Origin: Sphingomonas bacterium
Lineage (GTDB): Bacteria > Pseudomonadota > Alphaproteobacteria > Sphingomonadales > Sphingomonadaceae
NCBI RefSeq assembly: GCF_903642285.1
Contig: NZ_CAHJWJ010000012.1
Span: 1-64,000 of the forward strand
Direction of reading: 5' to 3'
Length of the DNA stretch: 64,000 nt
The notes below the pieces were generated by a model, which searched no databases, had not been told where the DNA came from, and saw nothing but the letters and a program-made list of their open reading frames with translations. Of this stretch, positions 18,068 through 26,910 are shown piece after piece. The stretch's first letter is position 1, and each line of letters begins with the position of its first letter. A program made the translations under genes and the position numbers.

Positions 18068-18975
18068 CACCCGAACAGGATCGCGGAGAGCCGGCGGCGC
18101 TGTGCCGACACCCACGGATCCTCAAGCCCGACGACCTCGAACAGCTTCAGCAACTGCGTCCGCGCCGCGCCCTCGTTCCAGTTACGATCCGCGGCGACGA
18201 TGGACAGCAGGTCGTCCGCCGCCGCGTCGCGGTCCCCCGCCGCCATTTCCGCGCCGGCGAGCGCGAAGCGTAATTCATGGTCGTCGGGGTCGGCGGCAAC
18301 CGCCGCTTTCAGCGCGGCGAAGTCCTCGACGGGTTGCGCGGTCTTCGCCAGTTCGATCGCGGCGCGGGCGCGGTCGATGGCGGCGTCCTTCGTGCCCGCG
18401 GGCAGCGCCGCGATCGCGGCTTCGGCGTCTTCCATCCGCCCGGCGGCGACCAGCGCACGGATATGACCGGACAAGACTCCCGGATGATCGGGGGCCATTT
18501 CCGTCAACTGGTCGAAGATGCCGACCGCGCGCTCGCCGTCGCCCGACGCCAGCACGTCCTCGCCCATCGCGATCAGCGGCTCCAGTTCGGCGGCGGCGCT
18601 GGCGGCGTCCGACTGGATCGGCAGCTGCTTGAGGAGCTGGTCCAGCATCGTGCGCAACTGCGATTCGGTGCGCGCAGGCGTCAGGTCCGCGACCAACTGA
18701 CCTTGGAACATCGCATAGACGGTCGGGATCGACTTGATCTGGAATTGCGCGGCGATGAACTGGTTCTTGTCGGTATCGACCTTGGCCAGCACCACGCCCT
18801 TGTCGGCATAGTCCGCCGCGACCTTCTCTAGCAGCGGGGTCAGGGCCTTGCACGGCCCGCACCATTCCGCCCAGAAATCGATGACGACGAGGCTGGTCAT
18901 CGACGGCTCGACGACATCGCGGCGGAACGTCTCGACGGCGGTCTTTTCGGCGGGGGACATGCCTAACGTGGCCAA
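18067..18975 (-). CDS. CnoX-like thioredoxin with TPR domain
   Basis: 302 residues. An N-terminal thioredoxin domain with VIDFWAEWCGPCK (CGPC active site) and IKSIPTVYAM (cis-Pro) is followed by tetratricopeptide-like helices (GERAVGIFDQL, AALKAAVAADPDD, RDAAADDLLSI). This is the YbbN/CnoX architecture, a chaperone-linked redox protein. The start is a TTG at 18975 with an AGGAG site before it (CAGGAGTATCCC); an ATG five codons later is the alternative. Upstream of the LON-domain gene. Confidence 0.88.
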   Translation of the reverse strand: MATLGMSPAEKTAVETFRRDVVEPSMTSLVVIDFWAEWCGPCKALTPLLEKVAADYADKGVVLAKVDTDKNQFIAAQFQIKSIPTVYAMFQGQLVADLTPARTESQLRTMLDQLLKQLPIQSDAASAAAELEPLIAMGEDVLASGDGERAVGIFDQLTEMAPDHPGVLSGHIRALVAAGRMEDAEAAIAALPAGTKDAAIDRARAAIELAKTAQPVEDFAALKAAVAADPDDHELRFALAGAEMAAGDRDAAADDLLSIVAADRNWNEGAARTQLLKLFEVVGLEDPWVSAQRRRLSAILFG

Positions 18976-19039
18976 GGGATACTCCTGTAGGTGCGCCCCT
19001 ATGTGGGGCAAGCGCGGCCCCGCGCCAAGACGTGACGGT

Positions 19040-19711
19040 TCAGCTTTCCGCGCGGCCCTTGAAACCTTGCGCAATCACATACCATTCGGACGACCCCTTG
19101 CGGCTCGCCGGCGGTTTGGCGTGCTTCACCGCGGTGAAATTGCGTTTCAGGACCGCGACCAGATCATTGTCCGCGCCCCCCGCGAGCACTTTCGCGACGA
19201 AGCCACCGCCCGGGCGCAGGATGCCGCACGCGAAATCCACCGCCGCCTCGACCAGCCCCATCGTGCGCAGGTGATCGGTCTGCGGATGGCCGACGGTGTT
19301 CGCCGCCATGTCGGACAGGACGAGATCGGCCGCCCCGCCCAAGGCCTCCGTCAACCGCGCGGGGGCCTCGTCCGCCATGAAATCCATCTGCAGGATGATG
19401 ACGCCGTCGATCGGATCGACCGGCAGCAGGTCGATGCCGACGACGATGCCGGCGGGCACCTGTTTGCGTACCACCTGGCTCCAGCCGCCGGGCGCGATCC
19501 CCAGATCGACGATCCGTTTCGCCCCCTTCAGCAGCGCGAACCGTTCGTCCAGCTCGATCAGTTTATACGCCGCGCGGCTGCGATACCCCTCCGCGCGGGC
19601 GCGGCGGACATAGGGATCGTTCAATTGCCGCTCCAGCCAGCGCGTCGATTGCGCGGTACGCCCGCGCGACGTCTTCACGCGGACATGGCCGCCGCCGCCA
19701 CCCCGGCTCAC
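19040..19711 (-). CDS. rlmE: 23S rRNA 2'-O-ribose methyltransferase RlmE
   Basis: FtsJ-type enzyme that methylates U2552 of 23S rRNA. 223 residues: SRAAYKLIELDE (catalytic Lys), VDLGIAPGGWSQV (SAM loop), LQMDFM, VLSDMAANTVGH (catalytic Asp) and GGGFVAKVLAGG (catalytic Lys), all in FtsJ order. The basic, Gly-rich start is normal for alphaproteobacterial members. Overlaps the upstream ppx/gppA by 4 bases. Confidence 0.95.
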   Translation of the reverse strand: MSRGGGGGHVRVKTSRGRTAQSTRWLERQLNDPYVRRARAEGYRSRAAYKLIELDERFALLKGAKRIVDLGIAPGGWSQVVRKQVPAGIVVGIDLLPVDPIDGVIILQMDFMADEAPARLTEALGGAADLVLSDMAANTVGHPQTDHLRTMGLVEAAVDFACGILRPGGGFVAKVLAGGADNDLVAVLKRNFTAVKHAKPPASRKGSSEWYVIAQGFKGRAES

Positions 19712-20787
19712 CGTATATTGGCCGGACGCGGGGCACCCATCAGCCGGCGGAGGATGCCCTCACGGATGCCGCGATCGGCGATCCCTACGCGTTCGGCGGG
19801 CCACAGGTCCATGATCGTCTCCAGGATCGCGCAGCCTGCGACCACCAGGTCCGCGCGCTCGGTGCCGATACAGGGTAGCCGCGCCCGCTCCTCGATCGAC
19901 ATCCGCGACAGGTCCGCGCTGATCCGCCGCATCGCAGGCGCGGGGACGATCAGCCCGTCGACCACCGCGCGGTCATAATGGTCGAGCCCCAGATGCACGC
20001 TGCCGAGCGTCGTGACCGTACCGCTCGTGCCGAGCAGCCGCGGCGCGTGGACACCGCGCGGCAGTCGGGATGCGAACCCCGCCATGCTGTCCGCGACCAG
20101 TGCGCGCATCCGCGCATAGGCGGCGGCGCGGCCCTCCGGCCCCTCGCCACCACCGGCCTGTTCGGTCAGCGAGACGACCCCCCAGGGTGCCGAATGCCAG
20201 TCGAGCACCACCGGCGTCGGTCGCGCGGTATCGACGAGGACGAGTTCGGTCGATCCGCCGCCGATATCGAACACCAGGGCCGGATCCTCGCCGGGCTCGA
20301 TCAGCGAATGGCAGCCGAGGACCGCAAGCCGCGCCTCTTCCTCCGCGGAAATGATGTCGAGGTGAAGTCCCGTTTCCGCCAGCGCGCGTGCGATGAAGGC
20401 GGGACCGTTGACCGCGCGGCGGCACGCCTCGGTTGCGACCGACCGCGACAAGGTGACGTTGCGCCGCCGGAGCTTGTCCGAACAGACGCGGAGCGCCGCG
20501 ATCGTGCGTTCGATGGCGGCGTCGCTCAGCCGACCGCTCGCGGCCAGCCCCTCGCCAAGCCGTACGATCCGCGAAAAGGCATCGATCACCGCGAATCCCG
20601 ACCCTTGCGGGCGTGCGATCAGAAGCCGGCAGTTATTGGTACCGAGGTCGAGCGCGGCATAGGCATGCGCACCCGGATAGGCTGTATCGGCGCGCCTTGC
20701 GCCATTGCCCCCCTTGTCGGGGCCGGCCGGTGCCGGGTGGGGAGGGGCCCCCGGCCGGTACGGCATCTTGGCGGGCGCGTCCCCCAT
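19708..20787 (-). CDS. Ppx/GppA family phosphatase
   Basis: Exopolyphosphatase or guanosine-pentaphosphate phosphohydrolase. 359 residues of the ASKHA fold: YAALDLGTNNCRLLIA (phosphate 1), FSRIVRLGEGL, FDIGGGSTELVLVD (phosphate 2) and LGTSGTVTTLGSVHLG (adenosine region). The N-terminal 40 residues are Pro/Gly-rich and unconserved, so translation might begin later. It lacks the C-terminal HD-like domain of long Ppx, which is usual in alphaproteobacteria. Followed by rlmE with a 4-base overlap. Confidence 0.88.
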   Translation of the reverse strand: MGDAPAKMPYRPGAPPHPAPAGPDKGGNGARRADTAYPGAHAYAALDLGTNNCRLLIARPQGSGFAVIDAFSRIVRLGEGLAASGRLSDAAIERTIAALRVCSDKLRRRNVTLSRSVATEACRRAVNGPAFIARALAETGLHLDIISAEEEARLAVLGCHSLIEPGEDPALVFDIGGGSTELVLVDTARPTPVVLDWHSAPWGVVSLTEQAGGGEGPEGRAAAYARMRALVADSMAGFASRLPRGVHAPRLLGTSGTVTTLGSVHLGLDHYDRAVVDGLIVPAPAMRRISADLSRMSIEERARLPCIGTERADLVVAGCAILETIMDLWPAERVGIADRGIREGILRRLMGAPRPANIR

Positions 20788-20903
20788 GCCGTCGAACTCG
20801 CAATCTGATCGTCCGGCGCGGGCGAGCTTGCCCGTTCGGTGCTTGCCCTATGAGGTAGCGCGTCCTCACCCCCGCGACAAGCGCCCCGTCCCCCGTGGCG
20901 ACA

Positions 20904-20932
20904 TTGACAGTTCCGGCCACCTTGCCTAGGGC
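20904..20932 (+). promoter_or_regulatory. Sigma-70-type promoter for tRNA-Gln
   Basis: TTGACA at 20904-20909, a 17-base spacer and TAGGGC at 20927-20932. The predicted transcript would begin around 20939, seven bases before the mature tRNA. The -35 box is perfect; the -10 is poor, as is common in GC-rich alphaproteobacteria. Confidence 0.55.
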
Positions 20933-20945
20933 CGCGCTGCTGCGT

Positions 20946-21019
20946 TGCCCCGTCGTCTAATGGTAAGACTGCGGTTTCTGATACTGCCTATTGAGGTTCG
21001 AATCCTCACGGGGCATCCA
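20946..21019 (+). tRNA. tRNA-Gln (anticodon CUG)
   Basis: A 74-base cloverleaf: 7-bp acceptor stem (TGCCCCG/CGGGGCA), D-arm GTCTAATGGTAAGAC, anticodon stem GCGGT/ACTGC with loop TTCTGAT giving anticodon CTG (reads CAG), a T-arm GAGG-TTCGAAT-CCTC, discriminator T, and an encoded CCA tail. It lies between divergent ppx and the convergent TlpA-like gene. Confidence 0.95.
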
Positions 21020-21044
21020 GCCTTTCCCCACGATCTCCGGCGAC

Positions 21045-21665
21045 TTACGACGCTTCCCCGATCGCTTTCGTCGCGTCCGCGCTCGTCCAGTCGGTGCCGC
21101 CGCTGCGACGCCAGACCTCGTGGCCCGTCGAATCCAGCAGGATCGTCATCGGCAGGTTCGCCTGATAGGCCAGGCTCAGCCCGAGCTTCGGATCAAGATA
21201 CGGTTTCAACGTCGCGAACCGGTGCTGCGCGAAGAAGGGCGCGACCTTTGCGTGGCCGTCGAGATCCTGCGAGACGGCGATCACCGCGACCTTGCCGGCC
21301 AGCGCCTTCGCCGCGGTGTCGAGCGTGGGCATCTCGGCGACGCAGGGCGCGCACCAGGTCGCCCACAGGTTCAGCAGCAGGGGCTTGCCGCGGAAGGCGG
21401 CCAGCGTGACGGGTGCGCCGTCGGGACCGGTGAAGCCGAGCGTCGGTGCCGCTTCGCCCTTGTGCGACCGGTCGAACGTCATGGTCTTCGTCCCCGGGGT
21501 CGGCTCGGGCTGGACCTCGTCCGGCGAGATCGCGGCCGCGGCGTTCGCATCGGCCGCAGCGTCGGCTTGCCCGGGGGCCTGCGATTTCCTATCGCAACCA
21601 GCGGTCATGAGACCGGCACCCAGGAGACAGGCGATAGCGGCGCGCGAGGACAATGTGGGTTTCAC
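21045..21665 (-). CDS. TlpA-like thioredoxin lipoprotein
   Basis: 206 residues with a lipoprotein-type signal ([15 protein letters not shown]), a ~50-residue low-complexity linker rich in Ala, and a TlpA/ResA domain: [16 protein letters not shown] (CAPC active site), AVSQDLDG and NLPMTILLD (cis-Pro). Probably a periplasmic thiol-disulfide reductase, e.g. for cytochrome c maturation. The start is uncertain: GTG at 21665 or TTG at 21653. Its 5' end meets the divergent argH with almost no space. Confidence 0.88.
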   Translation of the reverse strand: MKPTLSSRAAIACLLGAGLMTAGCDRKSQAPGQADAAADANAAAAISPDEVQPEPTPGTKTMTFDRSHKGEAAPTLGFTGPDGAPVTLAAFRGKPLLLNLWATWCAPCVAEMPTLDTAAKALAGKVAVIAVSQDLDGHAKVAPFFAQHRFATLKPYLDPKLGLSLAYQANLPMTILLDSTGHEVWRRSGGTDWTSADATKAIGEAS

Positions 21666-21684
21666 GGGCGGCGGCTCCAATGCG

Positions 21685-23046
21685 ATGTGGGGCGGGCGCT
21701 TCGCGGAAGGGCCGGCGGCGGTGATGCGCGCGATAAACGCGTCGATCCCCTTCGACAAGCGGCTGTGGCGGCAGGATATCGCCGGGTCCAGGGCGCATGT
21801 CGCGATGCTGGGCGCGGCCGGCATCGTGTCCGCGGCAGATGCGGCGGCGATCGCGGACGGGCTGGACCGGGTCGCGGCGGACTATGAGGCGAACGGGGTC
21901 GCGGAGGATCTGGCGCTCGAAGACATCCATATGCAGACCGAGGCGAAGCTTGCCGCGGCGATCGGCCCGGTCGCGGGGCGACTGCACACCGCACGGTCGC
22001 GCAACGATCAGGTCGCGACCGATTTCCGGCTTTGGGTGCGGGACGCGGCGGACGAGGTGCTCGCCGCACTCGAAGCGTTTCGCCAGGCGCTGCTCGCGCG
22101 CGCGGCGGAGCATGCCGACAGCGTGATGCCCGGCTTCACCCACCTGCAATCCGCGCAACCGGTGACGCTCGGCCATCATCTGATGGCGTATCACGAGATG
22201 ATCCGGCGCGACGCAGGCCGTTTCCGCGATGCGCGGGCGCGGATGAACCGGTCGCCGCTGGGATCGGCGGCGCTCGCGGGGACGGGGTTTCCGATCGACC
22301 GGCATGCCACGGCGGCGGCGCTCGGGTTCGACGGGCCGATGGCCAACTCGCTCGACGGGGTCAGCGACCGCGACTTCGCGATCGAATATCTGACCTGCGC
22401 GGTCCAGTGTTCGCTGCATCTGTCGCGGCTGGCGGAGGAATTCGTGCTGTGGGCGTCGCAGCCCTTCGGCTTCGTGGCGCTGAGCGATCAATGGTCGACG
22501 GGCAGTTCGATCATGCCGCAGAAGCGCAATCCCGACGCCGCCGAGCTGGTGCGCGGGCATGCCGGGCGGATCATCGGGTGCATGACCGCGTTGATGGTCA
22601 CGATGAAGGGCCTGCCGCTCGCCTATTCGAAGGACATGCAGGATGACAAGCCGCCGGTGTTCGAGGCGCACGACCTGCTTGCGCTGTCGATCGCGGCGAT
22701 GACCGGGATGATCGAAAGCGCGACGTTCCGTACCGGGCGGATGCGTGCGGTGGCGCAGGCCGGGTTCGCAACCGCGACCGATCTTGCCGACTGGCTGGTG
22801 CGCGAGGCCGGGTTGCCGTTTCGCGAAGCGCATCACGTCACCGGCCGGACGGTGGCGCGCGCGGAGACGCTCGGGATCGCGCTCGACGCGCTGTCGATCG
22901 CGGACCTGAAGGCGATCGATGACCGGATCGACGAACGCGTGTACGGCGTATTGTCGGTCGATGCGTCGGTCGCCAGCCGGACGAGCTTCGGGGGCACCGC
23001 GCCGGTCAACGTACGCGCCGCGATCGCCGCCGCGCGGGGAGAATGA
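21685..23046 (+). CDS. argH: Argininosuccinate lyase
   Basis: Last step of arginine synthesis, splitting argininosuccinate into arginine and fumarate. 453 residues from [10 protein letters not shown], with [23 protein letters not shown] (catalytic His) and the flexible signature loop [11 protein letters not shown] near residue 273 with catalytic Ser. A GTG at 21655 preceded by CGAGGAC would add ten residues and may be the true start. It overlaps the small lipoprotein gene by ATGA. Confidence 0.95.
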   Translation: MWGGRFAEGPAAVMRAINASIPFDKRLWRQDIAGSRAHVAMLGAAGIVSAADAAAIADGLDRVAADYEANGVAEDLALEDIHMQTEAKLAAAIGPVAGRLHTARSRNDQVATDFRLWVRDAADEVLAALEAFRQALLARAAEHADSVMPGFTHLQSAQPVTLGHHLMAYHEMIRRDAGRFRDARARMNRSPLGSAALAGTGFPIDRHATAAALGFDGPMANSLDGVSDRDFAIEYLTCAVQCSLHLSRLAEEFVLWASQPFGFVALSDQWSTGSSIMPQKRNPDAAELVRGHAGRIIGCMTALMVTMKGLPLAYSKDMQDDKPPVFEAHDLLALSIAAMTGMIESATFRTGRMRAVAQAGFATATDLADWLVREAGLPFREAHHVTGRTVARAETLGIALDALSIADLKAIDDRIDERVYGVLSVDASVASRTSFGGTAPVNVRAAIAAARGE

Positions 23047-23285
23047 CGATGCGTCTCTTGCCCCTGCTGATCGCCGCCGCGACGCTCGCCGGATGCGGAT
23101 CGGCGTCGCAGCTGAAGCCGGCGGCGGGCAAGAACCTGCCCGTCGCGCCCTATGGCGTATCGACCCGGCCGACGTCGCTGCAATTGCTGACCCCGACGAG
23201 TCAGGAGCGTCCGCAGCGCAGCGACGAATTGCTGACCAATTCGCAGGCGCGCCGCAGCGACGAATTCGACCTGCCGCCGCAATAA
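23043..23285 (+). CDS. Small lipoprotein, LptM-like by position
   Basis: 80 residues: [19 protein letters not shown] is a lipoprotein signal with lipobox LAGC, followed by a polar Pro/Ser/Gln-rich tail without a domain. It is inserted between argH (ATGA overlap) and lysA (two bases). In gammaproteobacteria a similarly tiny lipoprotein, LptM/YifL, is encoded beside lysA and assists LptD maturation. The tail sequence does not clearly match, so the functional link is inferred from size, lipobox and position. Confidence 0.75.
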   Translation: MTMRLLPLLIAAATLAGCGSASQLKPAAGKNLPVAPYGVSTRPTSLQLLTPTSQERPQRSDELLTNSQARRSDEFDLPPQ

Positions 23286-23287
23286 CG

Positions 23288-24547
23288 ATGGACCATTTCG
23301 GCTATAGGGACAGCGTCCTGCACTGCGAGCATGTGCCGCTGCCCGAAATCGCGGCGGCGGTCGGCACGCCGGTCTATGTCTATTCGACCGCCACCTTCCG
23401 CCGGCATGCGCAGGTGTTCCGCGACGCGCTGTCCGCGGTGCCGCGCGTCCATCTCGCCTATGCGGTCAAGGCCAATCCCAATCTGGCGGTGCTGCGCGTC
23501 CTGGCGGGCGAAGGATATGGCGCGGACGTCGTGTCCGCGGGCGAGATGGCGCGGGCGCTGGCCGCCGGGATGGACGCGAAGGACATCGTGTTCTCCGGCG
23601 TCGGCAAGACCGTGGACGAACTGGCGCGCGCGCTCGATGCCGGGATCGGCCAGTTCAATCTGGAACTGGAGGAGGAGGGCGAGGTGCTCGGTATGCTCGC
23701 GGTCCAGCGCGGCACGGCCGCGCCCGCGGTGCTGCGCGTGAACCCGGACGTCGACGCCGGCACGCATGCCAAGATCTCGACGGGCCGCCGCGAGAACAAG
23801 TTCGGCGTCGCGATCGATCATGCGACCGAGATGTACGCGCGCCTCGCCGAGGTCGACGGGCTGAGCATGCGCGGCATCGCGATCCATATCGGCAGCCAGT
23901 TGCTCGACCTCGCGCCCCTGGAGGCGGCGTATGAACGGATCGGGCGGCTGGTCGCGGACCTGCGCCGTTTCGGCCATTTCATCAGCCGCGTCGATCTGGG
24001 CGGCGGGCTGGGTGTGCCCTATAAGCCCGGCGACGCCCCGCCGAGTCCCGCCGACTATGGCGCGATGGTGGCGCGGGTGACGCGGGACTGGGACGTCGAA
24101 CTGATGTTCGAACCCGGCCGCGTCATCGCGGGCAACGCGGGGGTATTGCTGACCGAAGTGGTCTGGGTCAAACCCGGTGCGGTCAACCCCTATGTCATCG
24201 TCGACGCGGCGATGAACGACCTCGCGCGGCCGGCGATGTACGACGCCTGGCACGACTTCGCCGCGGTCCGGCCGACGGGCGCGCGGATGACCGCGAACAT
24301 CGCCGGGCCGGTGTGCGAAAGCGGCGATACCTTCGCGATGGGTCGCGACATCGACCACGTCGCGCGCGGCGATCTGGCGGTGTTCCGAACCGCGGGCGCG
24401 TACGGCGCGGCGATGGCCTCGACGTACAACAGCCGCGCGCTGGTGCCCCAGGTGCTGGTCGACGGCGACCGGTTCGCGGTGGTCGCGGACCGGGTCGGCG
24501 CGGAGACGCTGATCGCCGCCGAACGCGTGCCGGACTGGCTGCGGTGA
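23288..24547 (+). CDS. lysA: Diaminopimelate decarboxylase
   Basis: Converts meso-diaminopimelate to lysine. 419 residues, PLP-dependent alanine-racemase-like fold: HLAYAVKANPN with the PLP Lys near residue 60, HIGSQL, VDLGGGLGVPY (phosphate loop), FEPGRVIAGNAG and GPVCESGD with catalytic Cys, GAYGAAMASTYN. Start two bases after the lipoprotein stop. Complete and ordinary. Confidence 0.97.
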   Translation: MDHFGYRDSVLHCEHVPLPEIAAAVGTPVYVYSTATFRRHAQVFRDALSAVPRVHLAYAVKANPNLAVLRVLAGEGYGADVVSAGEMARALAAGMDAKDIVFSGVGKTVDELARALDAGIGQFNLELEEEGEVLGMLAVQRGTAAPAVLRVNPDVDAGTHAKISTGRRENKFGVAIDHATEMYARLAEVDGLSMRGIAIHIGSQLLDLAPLEAAYERIGRLVADLRRFGHFISRVDLGGGLGVPYKPGDAPPSPADYGAMVARVTRDWDVELMFEPGRVIAGNAGVLLTEVVWVKPGAVNPYVIVDAAMNDLARPAMYDAWHDFAAVRPTGARMTANIAGPVCESGDTFAMGRDIDHVARGDLAVFRTAGAYGAAMASTYNSRALVPQVLVDGDRFAVVADRVGAETLIAAERVPDWLR

Positions 24548-24561
24548 TATCGCCTTTCTCG

Positions 24562-24638
24562 TTCTCCCGCGAAAGCGGGAGTCCAGGGTTACGGGATGTA
24601 TCGCCCGCGGCCACTCGGCCCCGGCTTTCGCAGGGGAA
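24562..24638. repeat. Intergenic repeat, family B, copy 1
   Basis: TTCTCCCGCGAAAGCGGGAG is itself a hairpin, followed by TCCAGGGTT and ending GGCTTTCGCAGGGGAAC. A second copy with the same order lies at 26396-26473, 1.8 kb away. It fills the gap after lysA and reaches the ribosome site of the next gene. Confidence 0.85.
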
Positions 24639-24644
24639 CGGGAG

Positions 24645-25409
24645 GTGAGCCTTCACAGCCTGCCGCTGTTCATCCGCATGGCGGGCCGTCCGGTGATCCT
24701 GCTTGGCGCGGGCGAGGCGGCGGATGCGAAGCGGCGACTGCTGGAGCGCGCGGGTGCGGCGATCGTCGGCGAGGATGCGGCAGCCGCACTGGCGATCGTC
24801 GCGATCGACGACGAGGGCGAGGCACTGGCCGCGGTGGCGCGGCTGAAGGCGCGCGGGGTGCTGGTCAACGCGGTCGATCGGCCCGATCACTGCGATTTCA
24901 CGGTGCCCGCGATCGTCGATCGATCGCCGGTGCTGGTCGCCGTCGGGACCGGCGGGGTCTCCGCCGGGCTCGCGGCCGCGCTTCGCCAGCGGATCGAGGG
25001 GATGTTGCCGGCCGCGCTGGGCGCGCTGGCGACCGCATTGTCCGATGCGCGCGGCGCGATGCGGACGCGCTATCCGGACGGCGCGGCGCGGCGGCGTGCG
25101 ATCGGGGCCGCACTGTCGGCGGGCGGCGTGCTCGATCCGCTCGGACCGGCACCCGACGTGGCGGCGTGGCTGGCCGATGGCGGGACCGTCACCGGATCGG
25201 TCCGCCGGATCATGCTCCGGTCAGGCGATCCCGACGACCTGACGCTCGGCGAGGCACGCGCGCTCGCGCAGGCGGACCGGGTGGTCCACGCCGCCGACGT
25301 CCCCGCCGCGATCCTCGACCGCGCGCGCGCCGATGCGGTGCGGATCGCCGCGGGGACGCCCCTCGCGGCTATGGAAGGACTGACGGTGGCACTGGAGATG
25401 GCGGCATGA
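24645..25409 (+). CDS. Siroheme synthase N-terminal type precorrin-2 dehydrogenase
   Basis: 254 residues. VILLGAGEAADAKRRLLERAGA is a Rossmann NAD-binding loop as in Met8/CysG-N; NAVDRPDHCDFTVPAIVDR and VAVGTGGVSAGLAAALRQRIE match the dehydrogenase/ferrochelatase. It lacks the CysG methyltransferase domain. The GTG start follows GGAACGGGAG. Its stop overlaps the corA-like start (ATGA). Siroheme serves sulfite or nitrite reductases, which are not encoded in the window. Confidence 0.88.
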   Translation: MSLHSLPLFIRMAGRPVILLGAGEAADAKRRLLERAGAAIVGEDAAAALAIVAIDDEGEALAAVARLKARGVLVNAVDRPDHCDFTVPAIVDRSPVLVAVGTGGVSAGLAAALRQRIEGMLPAALGALATALSDARGAMRTRYPDGAARRRAIGAALSAGGVLDPLGPAPDVAAWLADGGTVTGSVRRIMLRSGDPDDLTLGEARALAQADRVVHAADVPAAILDRARADAVRIAAGTPLAAMEGLTVALEMAA

Positions 25410-26356
25410 GCGGGTTCGGCTACCGGATCACGGGCGACAAGGCGACCCGGGTCGCGGTCAAGGAGGCGCTCGACGGTACTGCCGACCTGATATGGGTCCA
25501 TCTGACGAGCAACGAAGAAGAGGCGCAAGCCTGGCTGCGCGACGAGGCGAAGCTCAGCAGCTACATCGTCGATGCGCTGACCGCGATGGAGACGCGGCCG
25601 CGGTGCGAGGCGTTCGACGACGGCGCGCTGCTGAACCTGCGCGGCCGGTCGCACGAGGCGCTCGACGTGTCCGACCTGCTCGCCTCGGTCCGCATCTGGG
25701 CGGTGAAGGGCCGCGTCTATTCTGTGACGCGCAAACCGCTCTGCGCGGTCGGCACGGTGGAGAAGGACGTGAAGGCCGGGCAGATCGTCGATCCCGGCGA
25801 CCTGATCGCCGCCTTCGCGACCGCGATCACGGCGGACCTCGACCCGCAGGTCGCGGACCTGGGCGACATGCTCGACGATTGCGAGGAAAGCCTGGACGCG
25901 AACAAGGTGTTCGAACTGCGCCGCCATGTCACCCGCGTCCGCGTCGAGGCGATCGCCTATCGCCGTTTCCTGAACCCGCAGCGCACCGCGCTGGAAAACC
26001 TGGCGGGGTTGCCCGGCGAATGGCTGGCCGCCGACGACCGGCAGCACCTCGCATCCGCCGCGGACCGTGCCGCGCGCATGGCGGAGGAGGTGGAATCGAT
26101 CCGCGAACGCGCGTCGCTGATCCATGAGGCGCTGACCGACCTGCGCGCCGAACAGATCGACCGGCGCAGTCTGGTCATCGCGATCGTCGCGATGATCTTC
26201 CTGCCGCTGACCTTCATCACCGGCGTCTACGGCATGAACGTCGCGAACCTGCCCTATGCGCAGAGCCCCTGGGCGTTCGATGCGATCATGGGGTTCTGCC
26301 TGGCGATCACCGTCGGCGTGCTCGGCTATTTCATGCGCAAGCATTGGTTCCGGTAA
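25406..26356 (+). CDS. CorA-family divalent-cation transporter (ZntB-like)
   Basis: 316 residues: a soluble alpha/beta N-terminal domain, a long helix (DDRQHLASAADRAARMAEEVESI...) and two C-terminal membrane helices joined by the pore signature YGMNVANLP near residue 276. Absence of the usual (M/N)PE loop after GMN and the overall length favour a ZntB-type Zn2+ transporter over Mg2+-specific CorA, but the ion cannot be fixed. The basic end RKHWFR is typical. Confidence 0.88.
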   Translation: MSGFGYRITGDKATRVAVKEALDGTADLIWVHLTSNEEEAQAWLRDEAKLSSYIVDALTAMETRPRCEAFDDGALLNLRGRSHEALDVSDLLASVRIWAVKGRVYSVTRKPLCAVGTVEKDVKAGQIVDPGDLIAAFATAITADLDPQVADLGDMLDDCEESLDANKVFELRRHVTRVRVEAIAYRRFLNPQRTALENLAGLPGEWLAADDRQHLASAADRAARMAEEVESIRERASLIHEALTDLRAEQIDRRSLVIAIVAMIFLPLTFITGVYGMNVANLPYAQSPWAFDAIMGFCLAITVGVLGYFMRKHWFR

Positions 26357-26395
26357 GGGGCGCGCTTTCTCGCCGGCCGGTTACGACCCCGGATG

Positions 26396-26473
26396 TTCTC
26401 CCGCGAAAGCGGGAGCCCAGGGTTGCGGAGCACATCGCTCGTGGCGCCCGGACCCCCGCTTTCGCGAGGGAAC
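26396..26473. repeat. Intergenic repeat, family B, copy 2
   Basis: Same layout as the copy at 24562: TTCTCCCGCGAAAGCGGGAG, then CCCAGGGTT, ending CCCGCTTTCGCGAGGGAAC. It lies between the convergent ends of the CorA-like gene and fliS and could act as a bidirectional terminator. Confidence 0.85.
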
Positions 26474-26508
26474 CGTCGGTTGCGCGTTTCCGATGGACGA
26501 GGATGGTT

Positions 26509-26910
26509 CTACGCGGCGCGCGCCATCGTCCAGGCGGAGGCAACCTCGCCGATCGAGTCCGCCGCCGCGCGGAACGGGGAGGAATCATGGCCGACCGCGG
26601 CGTTGACGATCGTCCGCCGCGCCCCGGCGTAGAATTTCGCCAGCGTGCTCGACAGCGGCCCCCCGCGCTCATGGTCGAGACCGGCTTCCAGCGCGAACAG
26701 GATCGCGGTCGCGCGGGTGATCCGCTCGCCCTTCTTCGCGAAATTGCGCGCGTCGGTCGCCCAGGCGGCGGCGCGCAGCGCGGCGATCAGCTCCTCGTAC
26801 AACAGCTGCACGAGCGCGGGCGCGTCGGCGCCGGAGGTGCGACCGGCGACGTCCACCTGGCGGTAGGTCGATGCGGGATCGCGGGCGAGGGCGGTGGCAT
26901 AGGCCATCAT
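26509..26910 (-). CDS. fliS: Flagellin export chaperone FliS
   Basis: Binds the flagellin C terminus in the cytosol and delivers it to the export gate. 133 residues, all helical, with YRQVDVAG, LVQLLYEELIAALRAA and ALEAGLDHERGGPLSSTLAKFY, the FliS pattern (LYDG position occupied by LYEE). Start overlaps the fliD stop. It is the last gene of the fliD-fliS unit, whose sigma-28-type promoter lies at 28436-28462. Confidence 0.92.
   Translation of the reverse strand: MMAYATALARDPASTYRQVDVAGRTSGADAPALVQLLYEELIAALRAAAWATDARNFAKKGERITRATAILFALEAGLDHERGGPLSSTLAKFYAGARRTIVNAAVGHDSSPFRAAADSIGEVASAWTMARAA

Noticed and set aside
20788..20903. Possible second small RNA upstream of tRNA-Gln
   Set aside because: No stem-loop with a U-tract and no family match; the region is adequately explained as promoter space.
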